Assembly (NCBI GenBank): GCA_951799425.1
Contig: OX637409.1
Span: 15,851,460 to 15,915,459, forward strand
Origin: Ilex aquifolium
Lineage: Eukaryota > Streptophyta > Magnoliopsida > Aquifoliales > Aquifoliaceae
Reading direction: 5' to 3'
DNA length: 64,000 nt
Positions 44,061-56,457 of this stretch are shown piece by piece. The notes below the pieces were generated by a model that had not been told where the DNA came from, did not search any database, and saw nothing but the letters and a program-made list of their open reading frames with translations. Within the stretch, counting starts at the first letter, position 1; each line of letters starts with the position of its first letter. The position numbers were made by a program, and so were the translations under genes.

Positions 44061-46874
44061 GTTTTGTATATAAGTGATTTTAAAAAAGTATAAGTTATTT
44101 TTTTTTTTACTTTTACTTGCTTATTTAAGTGGTAAAACTACTTTTGACTTATTTGGAAGTAATTTACATCTATCTATATTTTATATCTATACTACTTATA
44201 AAAGTGAGCAAACATGAAACACATTTAATTTCCGACTTTATCCTTGTGTAATATTATTAAGTCAATTATATCCTTATAATCAACTTATCTTGTAATCCAT
44301 TTTATCCTCCAAATCAAACTTTTCTTTAATGCTATATACGGTAAGTGTGTAGTGGTTGGCATTCTGCCACTAAATATACATCAATCATCAATTCATGATC
44401 ATTATATGCATTAAACACATTAAGTAAATCAATTAATAAAATAGAAATTGTGCCTCTTCATCTGCTGCTGATGACTTCCCAAAAGCTTTCCACTTTTCTC
44501 TTCCTCTTCATCTCTCTTTGTTGTTTTCTTTTTCAAGTGTCCGACTCTACAGCTTCATTAAATTAATGTCTAAAGTTGTTGTGAATGTGTCAATTGCCAA
44601 TTGGAATTTGATGTCTCCCAAGTTCTTTAATTTCATACGCTTATCTTCTCGCTCTCATTCTCTCACAAACAATCTGTGTATAATTAGAGGTATTGCTTCA
44701 CCGGGTAAGGATTGAACAACAATATTTGTTCCTTTTTTTAAGTAATCCATCAATCATAGATTTTGCTTGGTACTATTAGTGATCTATCATAGTTATTGCA
44801 TGCAGTAATTTGTCTTTTGCGATCTTTTTTTTAATGTCACTACTCATGTTGTTTTAAATATCTCAAACTTTTTTTCATCATGCAATAACAAAACCAAACA
44901 ATTGCATAATTGTTCTTGCTGTCATACGACAAGTTAAAGATCAATGTTTGATATTATAATGAAACCAAACATTTATGTATATGATTCAAGCAACTGTACT
45001 TTATAGTACTGATATATTGTCCCTAATTGATTGGCCTATATGTTATAGTTTTTTTTTTTTTTTTAATTTAGCAATGGGTAAAGTAATGTGATGTCATTTG
45101 TTAATTCTAAAAAGTTCAATTATAAGCTTTTTTATTTGGTCAGAAATTTTTTGTTGGTTTGTTTCAGATATATTATTTATTATTAACATATATGAACTAT
45201 ATGCTTGTTAGTTAGTTGTTGCCTAGGCCCTAGGTGACACAGAGCACGAGCAAGGGTGGGAGCACGAGCGAGGCTGGGAGCGCGAGAGCAGAAAAATTTT
45301 AAAAATTATGAGAGCGGAAGCGCCTTGAAAGTGGCATGCATATTTATATTATAAGAAAATTATTAAAAATAAATTTAAAAAAATTAAATTTTATATACAA
45401 ATATAAGATAAATGAGTAAAGAAAAAAAATAAAGAAATCAATACAAAAAAAAAAAAAGAAGTAAAAAATCAATGGAAACAAAAAAAGTGTAAAGAGAAAA
45501 GTTTTGAGAGTGAGGTTGAGGCATTGCAATGCCTTTTTGTTTCTGTCGCACATCGACAAATCAGGTGCAATGGGGAAGACTACTATGTTTATAAAAGGTA
45601 GTGGCCTTTTTCCCTTCTTTTCAGGCATCGGCTTTGGCTTTAGCGTGGCTTTCACGTGAAACTTAGGTTGGAAATTATTTTTTTATTGAGGCAAGTACAG
45701 CTGGAAGTAAATAAATGGAGTACAAAAATTTATTAAAATAAATTTTTTTATTATTGTTCATTAGAATTCGAAAATTCACAAAAAAATGAATTCATATATT
45801 CATGGCAAATTCACTCTCAAAACGCGAATTTACTCATAGAGCTTGAGAGCGAGGGGCTATGTAGGTGAATTGTGTGACTAAACATAGGCCTTTCATATGG
45901 TCTTTGTAAATGCCAATATTTTTCACTTGCAGTATCAAACCAGGCTTGCCAATCATATTCAATATTAGATCAACCACATAACTCACAATTGATGTTGATG
46001 ATTTTGCAATTCTTTGAAAGAAAATTTGGTAAATGCCTGTTCTTTTGTACTTGATTTTAACACTAAACTTGTGAGGTAATCAACGGAGAACTCCTTTCAA
46101 TTTGACTCTATTTCTTTGGATTCTATTGATTTTGATGCAATTTCATCTGTCTTTCCTGATATATATTGACATTACCTAAAGCAACCAAAACAGTATGAGC
46201 TTTTAATATTTTTTTGTTCTCTCCACATTATCTATATTCTAGCAATGTGAAAATTCTTATTGTACCAACATTCATTATATTGAAATTCAAACCGCAACAT
46301 AGTTTCTACACCCTTGATTATAGAATTTAACCTTTTTTGGAGTTTAAAGTATTCGTTTTCCTAAAATATTATGGGGTTATAGGGTCATTGTCTTGGTAAT
46401 TAAGGGAGGTAATTGTAATTTAACAAAAACTTGTAAGCATACGTTTATGCAATAATCGACTGCATGTTTAAAAGAGAATTCTAGCTCTTTCTATTCTCAC
46501 ACTTGCTCTTTTTCTACACTTAAGTTTGGATTATAAAGTATTTTTACTTGGTAGACTTAGAAGTAAACCTTTCAAGGAGATCTCGTTTGGGATTAAACTA
46601 CTATTAACAAACCATCTTAATTCAAATGTCATCATAATATTGTTATCTTAAAATCAATAGGTAAATTTGTTTTTGAGAACAATCAAATTAATAGTGATAT
46701 AGATATGTATGCTTAGTGAAATAGTATGGATCAGTAAGATTTTGAATTTCTTGGTCACTTATGACCTTTAACTAAAACCTAAAAGTGATCAAATTAAAAT
46801 TTCACCAACATTATGAGTAAGAGATTTAAATTTAAAGAAGGTTTATTAACATTTAGTGTTTCATTTGTGTCGTT
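44061..46874. other. AT-rich intergenic DNA left of element E
   Basis: No confident gene. A Helitron-like 5' motif, TCTATACTACTTATAAAAG, occurs at about 44187 after an A, but no partner 3' hairpin end was found. A short ORF with a signal-peptide-like product lies at 44471-44566. A locally GC-richer patch (GAGCACGAGC(A/G)AGG units, about 45240-45290) and several A/T homopolymer runs are present. Confidence 0.5.
44471..44566 (+). CDS. Short ORF with signal-peptide-like product (31 codons), doubtful
   Basis: The product starts MTSQKLSTFLFLFISLCCFL and then QVSDSTASLN before a stop. It has a basic residue near the start, a 14-residue hydrophobic core and a plausible cleavage site, which is what a secreted-peptide precursor or the first exon of a secreted protein would show. 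No downstream exon was recognised. It may equally be a CT-rich 5' leader read by chance. Function unknown. Confidence 0.2.
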   Translation: MTSQKLSTFLFLFISLCCFLFQVSDSTASLN

Positions 46875-46879
46875 CCTTG

Positions 46880-47474
46880 TGACGAGCCCAAATCTAACTA
46901 GGCCCAGCCCAATAAATCAAGTAAGCCCAAGTCAACTAAAAGGCAGCCCAGGCCCGGTTCACCAATCCGACCATGTCCAAGATCTAAGGAACCAATGAAG
47001 AAAAGGGCACGTGGGGAGAGATCATCAGGATGGATACGCATAAATTAATTGGACTTACCTTTTGCAGTTATCCTCCCCGAAGAATTAGTACCCTGACACT
47101 CACGGCCCCGCCTCACCTCACCGTCTCACCATACCTATAAATTGTAAGCCCTCTCCACATGAGAGGACACATCTTGAAATCTCCAACCAAACCTCTCTAC
47201 ACACATAGCTTCTATCTCCTAGCTATTGTACCACTCCCAGAGCACACATTTCCCAGAGTTTTCTCTCTCTTACTCTATTCATAAATAAAGAGCCACCGGC
47301 CACCGTAGCCGTTTTCGAGAGTGGAATATGTCACCCGGACCGAACTACTATATAGCTGTATGTTGACACCATATTTACGTTACTGCAATTGATTACTTTA
47401 TTTATTGTCCATTAATTACAACTCTTCACATACTCGACTGTTGATCTTGTACGAGACAGTTTTGTGCATCATCA
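46880..47474 (+). repeat. 5' LTR of element E
   Basis: 595 bp, TGACGAGCCC...GTGCATCATCA. TATA-like CTATAAATTG lies at 47135-47144, and a polyadenylation-like AATAAAGAG at 47284-47292. Confidence 0.94.
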
Positions 47475-47495
47475 GTTTGGCGTCGTCTGTGGGAA
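47475..47495 (+). other. Primer-binding site of element E
   Basis: GTTTGGCGTCGTCTGTGGGAA follows the LTR end directly, as at the same position in element D. Confidence 0.8.
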
Positions 47496-48000
47496 ACGAC
47501 TAAGTTTTCTACTACCTTGCTACTCTCTTGAAATCCGTGGCAATCACGACCAGGTTGATGAGTCAACAACTGGGAGACAACAATCCGGCTCCTCGGGAGG
47601 AGGCACCGCCTCCCCTCGCACCCTCGAAACCATCCACTACTGCGACTCCCGTCGCCGGACAACACCTCTTACAGACCATGCAGCTGCTGGTAAAATAGAA
47701 CCAATAAATCATTCAGTTGATACTCGCCCAGCTAGGCGTCGCCCCTCAGCCCGTAGGAGGAGCACCACTCCCTCCAATAGGAGAGGCGCAACAACCTTTC
47801 CACTCTGGGTGCCATGCAGCCCCCCATTAGGGGGAGCCCTTGCCTGAATGCCCCCGGGCAACGCCAGGGTGCCCCTCACCCAGCAGTCCCTCCTCAGCGC
47901 GCATGAAGCTCACTTGTTCCCCCTCCTCATGTACCTATGCAGGAGGACGAAGGAGAAAGTCAGTATGCCGATCATGGAAGCCGATACAACAAATCAACGG
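47496..48000 (+). mobile_element. Leader region of element E
   Basis: Serine/proline/arginine-rich readings in more than one frame correspond to the leader of element D (31046-31535). It is probably a decayed gag N-terminal extension or untranslated leader. Confidence 0.55.
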
Positions 48001-48903
48001 AGGATGTCCCCAACCAGTGGGACGAGAAGATCAAGGAGGTGCAAAACCAACTTGGTGATGCCCTTAACGCCATTAAGGCACAGGCGCCCAAGACGGTGGA
48101 TTACTTGGTAAGGAACACTGATACCCCGTTTGTTACAGACATTGTCAATTAGCCCTTACCCTCGAAGTTCAAGATGCCTACCATCGAGATCTTCGACGGT
48201 ACCAAAGACCCTCTGGATCACCTTGACACCTATAATTCTCTCATGCAACTCCACAACGTGCCTGATGAGATTATGTGTAGAGCCTTCCCCACCACCTTGA
48301 AGGGGTCTGCTCGACAATGGTTCGCAAAGATCAAACCTTCCTCTATTCACTCATTCGCAGAGCTGAGTAAATCTTTCGTCTCCTACTTCATTGGGGGACG
48401 TCGACATCAGAAGCATGTTACCCACCTACTCACAATCAAGCAGGACTGGGATGAAAGTCTTAGGAGTTATCTCACTCATTTCAATGAGGAAGCTCTCCAG
48501 ATCGAGGAGCCAGACGATAAGGTAGCCCTGGCCACTTTTATTGCTGGTATGCGCTCCTCTAGATTCATGTTCTTCGTCCTCAAGAAGCCGCACTCCAGCA
48601 TGCCCGAGCTGCTGTCGAGGGCACAAAAATACATGAACGTCGAGGACGTCAACAAGGCCCGTTGAGGTGAGTCCTCCTGGGGAGGTGAGTCCTCCCGAGG
48701 AGGAAAAAAAAAGAAGGATACCCGCGAAGACAGGCAGGAGGCGGAGAATAAAAGAAAGAGAATCGAGAGAGTCTCTGTCAAGGACCGCCTCAGTCCTGTA
48801 CCCCCGAGAGAACGACAGCCTTTCACACCACTCAACGCCTCGATGGAGCACATTCTATTCTAAATACAGGATGACCCCACGCTTCGTTGGCCCGAAAAAA
48901 TGA
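48001..48903 (+). mobile_element. gag of element E
   Basis: The readings EDVPNQWDEKIKEVQNQLGD, then IEIFDGTKDPLDHLDTYNSL, CRAFPTTLKGSARQWFAKIK, EPDDKVALATFIAGMRSSRF and SRAQKYMNVEDVNKA form a gag domain (PF03732-like), followed by a basic, arginine-rich stretch. Sequence corresponding to a zinc knuckle (CFHRDHGHDTDEC-like) lies near 48945-48985. Confidence 0.88.
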
Positions 48904-49307
48904 AGTCCAACCCAAAGCACCGAAATCCCAGCAGGTACCGTTGCTTCCACCGCGACCACGGTCACGACACCGACGAATGCTTCCAATTAAAGAGGTAGAT
49001 CGATGAGCTTATTCAGCATGGCCAGCTGAGATAGTACATTGTAGGCTGAGGACCGACTCCATAACACGAGGATCGAGAGCGCCAGCAGCCCCTAAGAGAG
49101 ATCTAGACTATTGCCGGAGGGTTAGGAGAAGGAGGTGACTCCAACTCCGCTAGAAAAGCACACACCTAGAGAGCTAGACAAGTAGAGTCACACGACTCCC
49201 GCCCAAAGAAGACACCTCGGCATGGGGAGAAAGAGATCATCACCTTCTCAGACAGGGACCTCGAGGGGATCCAGGTTCCTCATGATGATCCTCTAGTCCT
49301 AACCTTA

Positions 49308-49658
49308 TTGGTGGCCAACTACCAGGTTAAGAGGATCCTGGTCGACAGCAGCAGCTCAGCAGATATTCTGTTTGCGACAGCCTATGACAACCTTCATCTG
49401 GGCAAAGAGAGATTGCAACCCGTCAAGACTCCTTTGGTTGGTTTCTTGGGAGAAAGGGTTTATCCCTTAGGGTCCATCACCCTGCCGGTCACAGCAGGAA
49501 CTGCACCGAGAAGCTCCACCATCATGGTAAATTTTTTCGTACTTGACTGTCCTTCTACTTATAATATAATTCTTGGACGCCCTGCCCTCAACACCTTAAA
49601 GGCAGTGCCATCTACCTACCAACTTCTCCTCCGCTTCCCAACCACAGGTGGGAAATGA
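49308..49658 (+). mobile_element. Aspartic protease of element E
   Basis: VKRILVDSSSSADILF (the family usually has DSG), GERVYPLGSITLPV and FFVLDCPSTYNIILGRPALN show a retropepsin domain corresponding to that of element D. The linker to reverse transcriptase continues to about 50100. Confidence 0.88.
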
Positions 49659-50029
49659 GAGATTAGAGGAGACCAGTTCTCCGCCCGAGAGTGCTATGAG
49701 ACCTCTATGAGGGCCAGGAGGCCACACGAGACTCTCCAAGTCGAAGTACTTGACCCAAGGGATGATAATACCTTGGAGAGAGGGGAACTAGCAGAAGAAC
49801 TCTGGCCAGTAGTAGTGGATGACAACCTTCCAGAGATGAGAGTCTATATAGGCTCCTCACTTTCCCAAGAGTAGGCATCTGCCTTGATAGACTTCCTCAG
49901 GCGGAACACGGATGTCTTCGCCTGGTCCCACGAAGACCTGGAGGGCATCGACCAAGAGGTGGCTCCCACTGACTCAACGTCGATCCCAGGTATAAGTCTG
50001 TCCACCAGAAGTTAAGGAACGAAAGTACT

Positions 50030-50821
50030 GAGAGGGGACAGGCTATGGCGAAGGAAGTAGATAAGCTGCTGACTAATGGGTCAGTGAGAGAGGTAGCCTA
50101 CTCAGACTGGCTATCCAATGTAGTGATGGTTCCGAAGGCCAATGGGAAGTGACGCCTCTGTGTGGACTTCATGGAGCTCAACAAAGCCTGTCCCAAAGAC
50201 AGCTACCCTATCCCACGCATCGACATCCTTATTGATGCCACCGCGAGACACGAGTTCCAGAGTTTTTTTGACGCCTACTCAGGGTACAACCAGATCAGCA
50301 TGTTCCCTCCATACCAGGAGAAAACTTCATTCATCACCCCCGAAGGCACCTATTGCTACAGGGTGATGCCTTTCGGATTCAAGAATGTTGGAGCCACGTA
50401 TTAGCGCCTCATGAACAAGATGTCCGAGGCTTAGATCGGGAAGACTATGGAGGTCTACGTAGACGACATGTTGGTAAAGAGCATGGCAGCAGCGGACCAT
50501 GTGACACACCTCCAAGAAACCTTTGACGTAATGAGAGCCTACAAGATGAAGCTGAATCTTGAAAAGTGTGCCTTTGGTGTCAGTTCGGGAAAATTCTTAG
50601 GCTTCATTATCAACAAAAGGGGGATTGAAGCCAATCTAGATCAGATCAGATCCATCTTGGAGATGAAGTTCCCAGCCTCAACAAAGGAGGTCCAGCGCCT
50701 TAGCGGAAGGATAGCGGCCCTCAACAAGTTTGTCTCTAAATCAGCAGATAAATGCCTGCTATTCTTTAAAATTCTTCGCAGATCTTTCCAGAGGGGACCA
50801 GATACAGAGGAGGCCTTCTAG
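50030..50821 (+). mobile_element. Reverse transcriptase of element E
   Basis: Motifs in order are SVREVAYSDWLSNVVMV-like, VDFMELNKACPKDSYPIPRI, FDAYSGYNQISMFPPYQEKT, CYRVMPFGFKN and the catalytic VYVDDMLVKS, then the connection segment VQRLSGRIAALNKFVSK. Confidence 0.9.
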
Positions 50822-51214
50822 AAGATCAAGGCCTACCTCGTCACGCCACCCTTGCTCTCCCATGTTGTGCCAGAAGAGACCCTGTATCTCTACCTCTCTT
50901 CTTCGCCCTCTGCCATGAGCTCTATCCTTATCAGGGAGGATGGAGGCATCCAGAAGCCTGTGTACTATGTAAGCAGGGCATACCGAGGGGCAGAGGTAAG
51001 GTACTCAAAGCTTGAAAAGTTGGCTCTCGCACTTTTCACTGCAATCAGGCGTCTACGCCACTACTTTCAGAGACACACCATCATGGTTGGTACAGATCAA
51101 CCGCTCAAAAGAATTTTGAGAAAGCCCGATGTGTCTGGCCGACTTCTCAAATGGGCCGCCGAGTTAAGCGAGTTCGATGTGCAGTACCAGCCAAGGACTG
51201 CCATCAAAGCATAA
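50822..51214 (+). mobile_element. RNase H (gypsy type) of element E
   Basis: YYVSRAYRGAEVRYSKLEKL, FTAIRRLRHYFQRHTIMV and TDQPLKRILRKPDVSGRL match the RNase H of element D. Confidence 0.88.
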
Positions 51215-51789
51215 AGCACTTACGGATTTCGTGGCCGAGTCTATACCGCCATAGGAGTCCCGAGTGGAAGTATTAGATGCCCCTGCGCCCGCCTGCTCAA
51301 TACACACTGCCTCCACCCACTATGAGGCTAGCCCTGACACTACCCCGAGAGGACCCGACGTCTCCGAGACGGTTCCACAGCCTGTGCAACCCAAGGCGTC
51401 GCTCAAGGCGCTACCTGTGCAACACAGGGCATCGCCCACTCCCATCTCCCTCTCTCCCTAGGCGCCGCCTAGCAACCCCTACTCTGGCGCCATCATGACT
51501 CCCTTTGTCGCATAGGGTGCCGCCTTTAGAGCAGACACCACTGCTACAGTCTACTACACCAGGTTGGAGACTCTACGTAGATGGGTTATCCACCACCAAG
51601 GGCGGCGGTGCGGAACTAGTGCTGATCAGCCCCCATGGCACTCCGCTGAAGTACGTTGTCTCCCTCCACTTTGTCACATCAAACAATCAAGCTGAGTATG
51701 AGGCCCTCATATCAGGCTTGCAGCTTGTGTTGGAGATGGAGGCCCTCTACTTGAAAATCTACAGTGACTCCCAGCTCATATCCAACTAG
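51215..51789 (+). mobile_element. Tether and archaeal-type second RNase H of element E
   Basis: A proline/serine/threonine-rich tether (51240-51500) leads to WRLYVDGLSTTKGGGAELVL, NNQAEYEALISGLQLVLEME and IYSDSQLISN, the extra RNase H of Tat-lineage elements. Confidence 0.86.
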
Positions 51790-53300
51790 GTAAAGGGAGA
51801 CTTTGAAGCAAAGGAGGAAAGAATGCAAGAGTACCTCTCGGTGGTCCGAACCTTGTTAAAAAATTTTACGGGGTTCCAAATCCACCACGTGCCCCGAGAA
51901 GAGAACGCCATAGTAGACACCCTCGCCAAATTCACCTCTGCCAACATACTCATGGGCCCAGCACTAATAGGCCTCCAATTCGAACCCAGCACCTCCAAGA
52001 CAGAGGAGAACGATGTCAATTGTGCGTCCTCGGAAGCCAACTAGATGACTCCCATCCGAACTTACCTAGAAGAGGGCGCTCTCCCAAACAACCCAGTAGA
52101 GGCCAGGAAGTTGAGAATGAGAGCGTCTAGGTATGTCATCCTGCAAAGCACCCTCTACAAGAAAAGTTATTCCCTACCACTACTCTGTTGTCTCACCCCC
52201 GAGGAAGCTGATTACGCAATGAGGGAAATCCATGAGGGAATACGTGAGAATCATTCAGGAGGGCGCGCACTGGCTCACAAAGCAGTTAGGCAAGGATATT
52301 ATTGGCCTACCATGATCAGAGACACCCGCGAGTTTGTCAAGAAGTGTGAAAAGTGCCAACGCTTTGCCACTGTGCCCAGAAAGCCACCCGAAGAGCACAC
52401 CACTATTCAGAGCTCATGGCCCTTCTTCATGTGGGGGATCGACATCCTAGGTCCCCTCCCTATGAGTCGGGGCCAGTGCAAGTTCGTAATGATAGCCATT
52501 GACTACTTTACTAAGTGGGCAGAAGCCAAGGCCTTAGCCAGGATAACAGACCAGAAAATAAAAAACTTCATATGGAAGAGTCTAGTCTACCGCTTTGGAA
52601 TAACACTTGCCATTCTAAGTGATAATGTCAAGCAGTTCGACAACAAACTCCTTAACGGCTTCTGTATCGACCTACAGATCAAGTAGTCCCACTCCAGCCT
52701 CGTCCATCTACAGGCAAACGGGCAAGCAGAGGTCACCGTTAGGACCATCCTCAGCAATTTGAAAACCAGACTAGAGAGTGCAAAGGGACGATGGCTAGAC
52801 GAACTCCCAGGAGTACTGTGGGCCTACCGGACGACACCAAGGAGCCCCACGGGCGAGACCCCCTTTTCCCTAGCCTATGGGACAGAGGCGGTTATACTCG
52901 TCGAGATTGGGGTGCACTCCCTTTGGGTCCAGCACCATGACCCTACCAGTAATGAAGAAGGCCTCTGCATCAACCTCGACTTGGTAGAGGAGGAGAGGGA
53001 GATAGTCATGCTCAAGAATGTAGAGTACAAGCGTCGCATGACCAAGTAATACAACTCAAGGGTGAAGCCTCGCTCCTTTTTACCCGAGGACCTAGTTCTC
53101 AAAAGGTCATCTTGTCTACAAAAGACTCCCGGGAAGGAAAACTAGGACCCAACTGGGAAGGACTCTACACGGTCACGGAAGTTGTAAGACCGGGCACCTA
53201 TAGAATTCAGAATTTCGAGGGGAAAGTTCTGGTCCATCCGTGGAACGCAGAGCACTTAAAAAAATACTACCATTAGCTGGGGGCAAGGCAGTGAATGTAT
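51790..53300 (+). mobile_element. Integrase of element E
   Basis: HVPREENAIVDTLAKF marks the end of RNase H. The HHCC region (HEGIRENHSGGRALAHKAV, CEKCQRFATVPRKPPEE), the core (PFFMWGIDILGPLPM, AIDYFTKWAEAKALA, DNVKQFDNK, QANGQAEVTVRT, WAYRTTPRSPTGETPFSLAY) and a C-terminal GP.V-like end follow. Confidence 0.88.
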
Positions 53301-53498
53301 AAGTCAAGTAGTCACCATTTAGATTATTTACTTTTATTTTGGTCAATTTCCCTTAAATATTTATTTTGGATTATGAAATAAAATTTCGCAATATTTTTTC
53401 AAAAAGTTGTATTTCATAGAAGTTCATGAAGCTTTTACAAAAGATAGAACATGACCTAGTAACAAAAACATAAATACAAATATACCACGCTCCTGACG
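53301..53498. mobile_element. Convergent gap between pol and antisense gene in element E
   Basis: About 200 bp of AT-rich DNA, colinear (in inverted orientation) with 25657-25851 of element D. An AAATAAAAT signal on the plus strand (about 53380-53388) could end the gag-pol transcript. Confidence 0.5.
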
Positions 53499-55483
53499 TC
53501 ACTCACTGCCCCCGCTCCCATTATTGCTCGCCTCCTCGTCATCAGTCCCTAGAGCCTCATAAGGTAAAAAGCCAGAAAAGTCATAAGAGGAAAAGGCTGC
53601 TAAGATCTTACTCTTGAGCTCCTCATAGTCATCAATAAAGGCGCTTGCCTTGGCCCTCTCAGCAGCATCCCTCTTCTTCTCCATCTCCATGGAGTAAACC
53701 TCTGCCCTAGTAGCTCTCTCAAGAGTTGCTCAAAGGTCAGCCTCTGACACAGCGGCCTTCTCACGGGACGCTCGCAGCTCAGTCTCTGCAACCTCTCTGT
53801 CAGCCTCCCGTTGGGCGGCCCTCTTGTGGGACGCCTTAAGCTCGGTCTCAAGTATGGCAGCTCTCTCGTGTGTTAGCCTCGATTGTTCCTCGGCATCCTC
53901 TCGTGCCTGTCGCTTGAGCCCCAACTGCTCTTCAGCAGCCTTTCGTGCCTGCCCCTCCGCTGTCTGGCCATCAAGTGCCTCCCTAATCTTCAACGTACTT
54001 GAAAACAAGCAGGAAAAAATAGCAGCCACCTGCGAGCATCCAAAAGGTGGAATATGAAGGAGAGAGGTCAGGCACGAAACCAAAGAAGAATGAAGGACAT
54101 ACCACGACAAAGCCCTCCATGGAAGCGTCAACAACGCCCTCTGGACCTCGAGAGGCAACCTCTTGGATCTTCGTACGGGTCATGAACCCCCAAAGCTGCT
54201 CCTTAGCCAGTTTCACGTCCTGCAGCATGGATATTGAACTACTGCCCGAAGTAGGATGGCTAGGCAAAGCATCCATCCAAGTAGGAGACTGCACCGGAGC
54301 CTCAGGCCCCACCATCGTACTAGGACTATCTCTGGGGGATGAAGGAACAGCGACCGGGGAAGAACGGGGGACATCACCAGGTTCTGCCTCCCGGGAACTA
54401 GCATGGCCAATGGATCTCGATTGAGAAACACCGGGGGCATCAAATTTCGCCCTTTTAGAAGAAGGAGGAGAAGACGCCGCCCTGGAAGCGTAAACGGCCT
54501 CCACCACCGCTCAATCAATAAAGGCACCTGTAGAACCGGTGTAAGATAAAAGCCGACGACGTTGCAAGTATAAATAGTTTATTGGAGAGATCAAATACCT
54601 TTCCTCTTCGGCCTGGGAGTAGCCTTTGAGTGACCTGACGCGGACATAATCCCTGAAAACTCCTTGTACGGATGGTCATGCACCATCTAGAGTCTACCCT
54701 CTTGTTCCGCGAATAATGTCGATGGAGCTACAAAGAAGCCAATCGCACAGTGAGAGCATGTATGTGACAATTAGAAGTAAAATCAAAAGTGGAGTCCTTA
54801 CCTAGCTTGGTCCTGGGGACAGTGTCCCACCTCGAAGGCACCAAGTCACGATCACTCTCGGTGGCCCACTCGCTTTCGACAAAGAAGAACTTAGTTTTTT
54901 AGCTATGAAGATTCGAAAGAAGCCCAGTGATGAACTTACCCGACCTCAGAGCGAAACGGTACCACCCCAGATGAGGGATGGGGTTCTCCAAGAGCACATA
55001 TGTGGCCAAGAACTCCTCAAATGGGGGAGGGACATCAGCACTGTGAACTAGCTGCCATAATGAAAAGAATACAAGTATCACCCTCCACCCGTTGGGAGCC
55101 AATCTCCCGGGAGCCAACGACAGGTGCCCTAAAACCCGACATATAGGCCCAGGTATCGGAAACGTCAAGCCTGCCTCCAAGATATCTTCATAAAGGACAA
55201 TCTCACCAGAGAAGTCACAACATGCTGGCTCGTCCCCTTCCGCACGACGACACATTATAGCGGGAAGAATGTGGTATGAAGATGCTATACCAGCAATATC
55301 CTCGTCACAGTCAATAGAGCTGAATATGAAGGATACCTTTGAGCCATTATCTCCAGCAGCGGACCCTTTGCCTCTTCCAATGTCTCGAGTAACCTCCCTC
55401 TTGATGTGCTCGTTAGAATGGGTGTCTGCCAACAAATAGAACCAAGACGGAGTCAAAGTCCATGTCAAGGCAATCAGTTTCAA
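53499..55483 (-). mobile_element. Antisense gene of element E: Transposase_28-like domain, coiled coil, acidic tail
   Basis: On the strand opposite to pol the first block (54899-55483) reads GEIVLYEDILEAGLTFPIP, CRVLGHLSLAPGRLAPNGWR, VFFSLWQLVHSADVPPP (PF04195-like). A middle block (about 54110-54507) has a serine/proline-rich part and SMLQDVKLAKEQLWGFMTR. The last blocks (53499-54040) are a glutamate/arginine/alanine-rich coiled coil ending in an acidic tail (DDEEASNNGSGGSE). Gaps between blocks carry GT/AG-like borders, as in element D, so the gene seems to have introns. The same layout in two separately inserted copies argues that it is an inherited part of the family. Decayed copy; function unknown. 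Confidence 0.72.
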
Positions 55484-56457
55484 ATCAACAAGTACTCTCT
55501 AACAATCCGAGGTGTACCCAGCCACATCCATGATGCGCTTCGACTGGATTACGGGGATCGACCTAAACGGTTTTCTAAATTGCATACTAAGAATATGTCA
55601 TGAAAATTGTAAAGAGAATTCCAGAATGTATGCCACCAAGTTCAGAAGAATACCTGCACTGCGCCCCACACCACATCGCGATAGCCTGGCATCGCCCACG
55701 GCAGGCAGCCAGACGTCGCCCATGGCAGCACAGGCGTCGCCCATGGCTGCGCAGGTGACCCCGCTACACCCCGGCGTCCTCTCCTTGCTCCTCTGCTCTG
55801 CTGCCTCGAATCAAAGCGTCATCGCCTCCTAAATCAAAGCCCCTGGCGCCGCCACCTCCTCCTCACCCAAGGGCGTCGCCCCGTGGCTTTGCTTGGCGCG
55901 GCCCTGCCTCGGTTTGGCCCCTCTCCACTCGTACCTGGACTGAAGACGACGACCCCGCTGCTGATGCATGTGCCCATCCAGCTCTCGCCAACACCTGGGT
56001 CACCACACCAAGAGAGGCGCCGCCTCTTACTTCCCCACCATCGGCGCCGCCCACTGCCATGGCGCCATGAGCTTCTCTCTCTTTGATCCTCCCTCTCAGT
56101 GATCTCTCCATGGTTATCTCCTTCAAACTTGCCCAATGTCTTATGGAATGAGAAAAGAGGGAAATGGTGGTTTTAAGCCCTAGATCTAAAGAGGGATATG
56201 ATGGTCTTGCTAAAGAAAGCTTTTAAAGGCCTGGGTAAAAGAAGAGACCTCGTCGTGGAGTATATCTAGTTGTTGAGATATCATCGTCGGAACAATGGGT
56301 TTTCAACCACAATGATTATCAAACCAAGTGAACAAGCTCCCAAAATACAAACTGAGCAAGAGGATGAAGAAGTTATGTCGTGGAGGACAAGAAATGAGAG
56401 CTCACTCATCCCCTCAAAATCTTTGACACTGCAAGATTTTGGGGCATGGGGGGAAAA
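55484..56457. mobile_element. Antisense-gene upstream region and polypurine tract of element E
   Basis: GC-rich sequence with short GTCGCCCATGGC-type repeats (about 55680-55760) corresponds to 22938-23798 of element D. It ends with GGGGCATGGGGGGAAAA (56441-56457), the polypurine tract before the 3' LTR. Alanine/arginine-rich readings are compositional. Confidence 0.6.

Noticed and set aside
44187-44206. Second Helitron starting TCTATACTACTTATAAAAG
   Set aside because: No hairpin plus CTRR end was found downstream before element E, so the 5' motif alone is insufficient.
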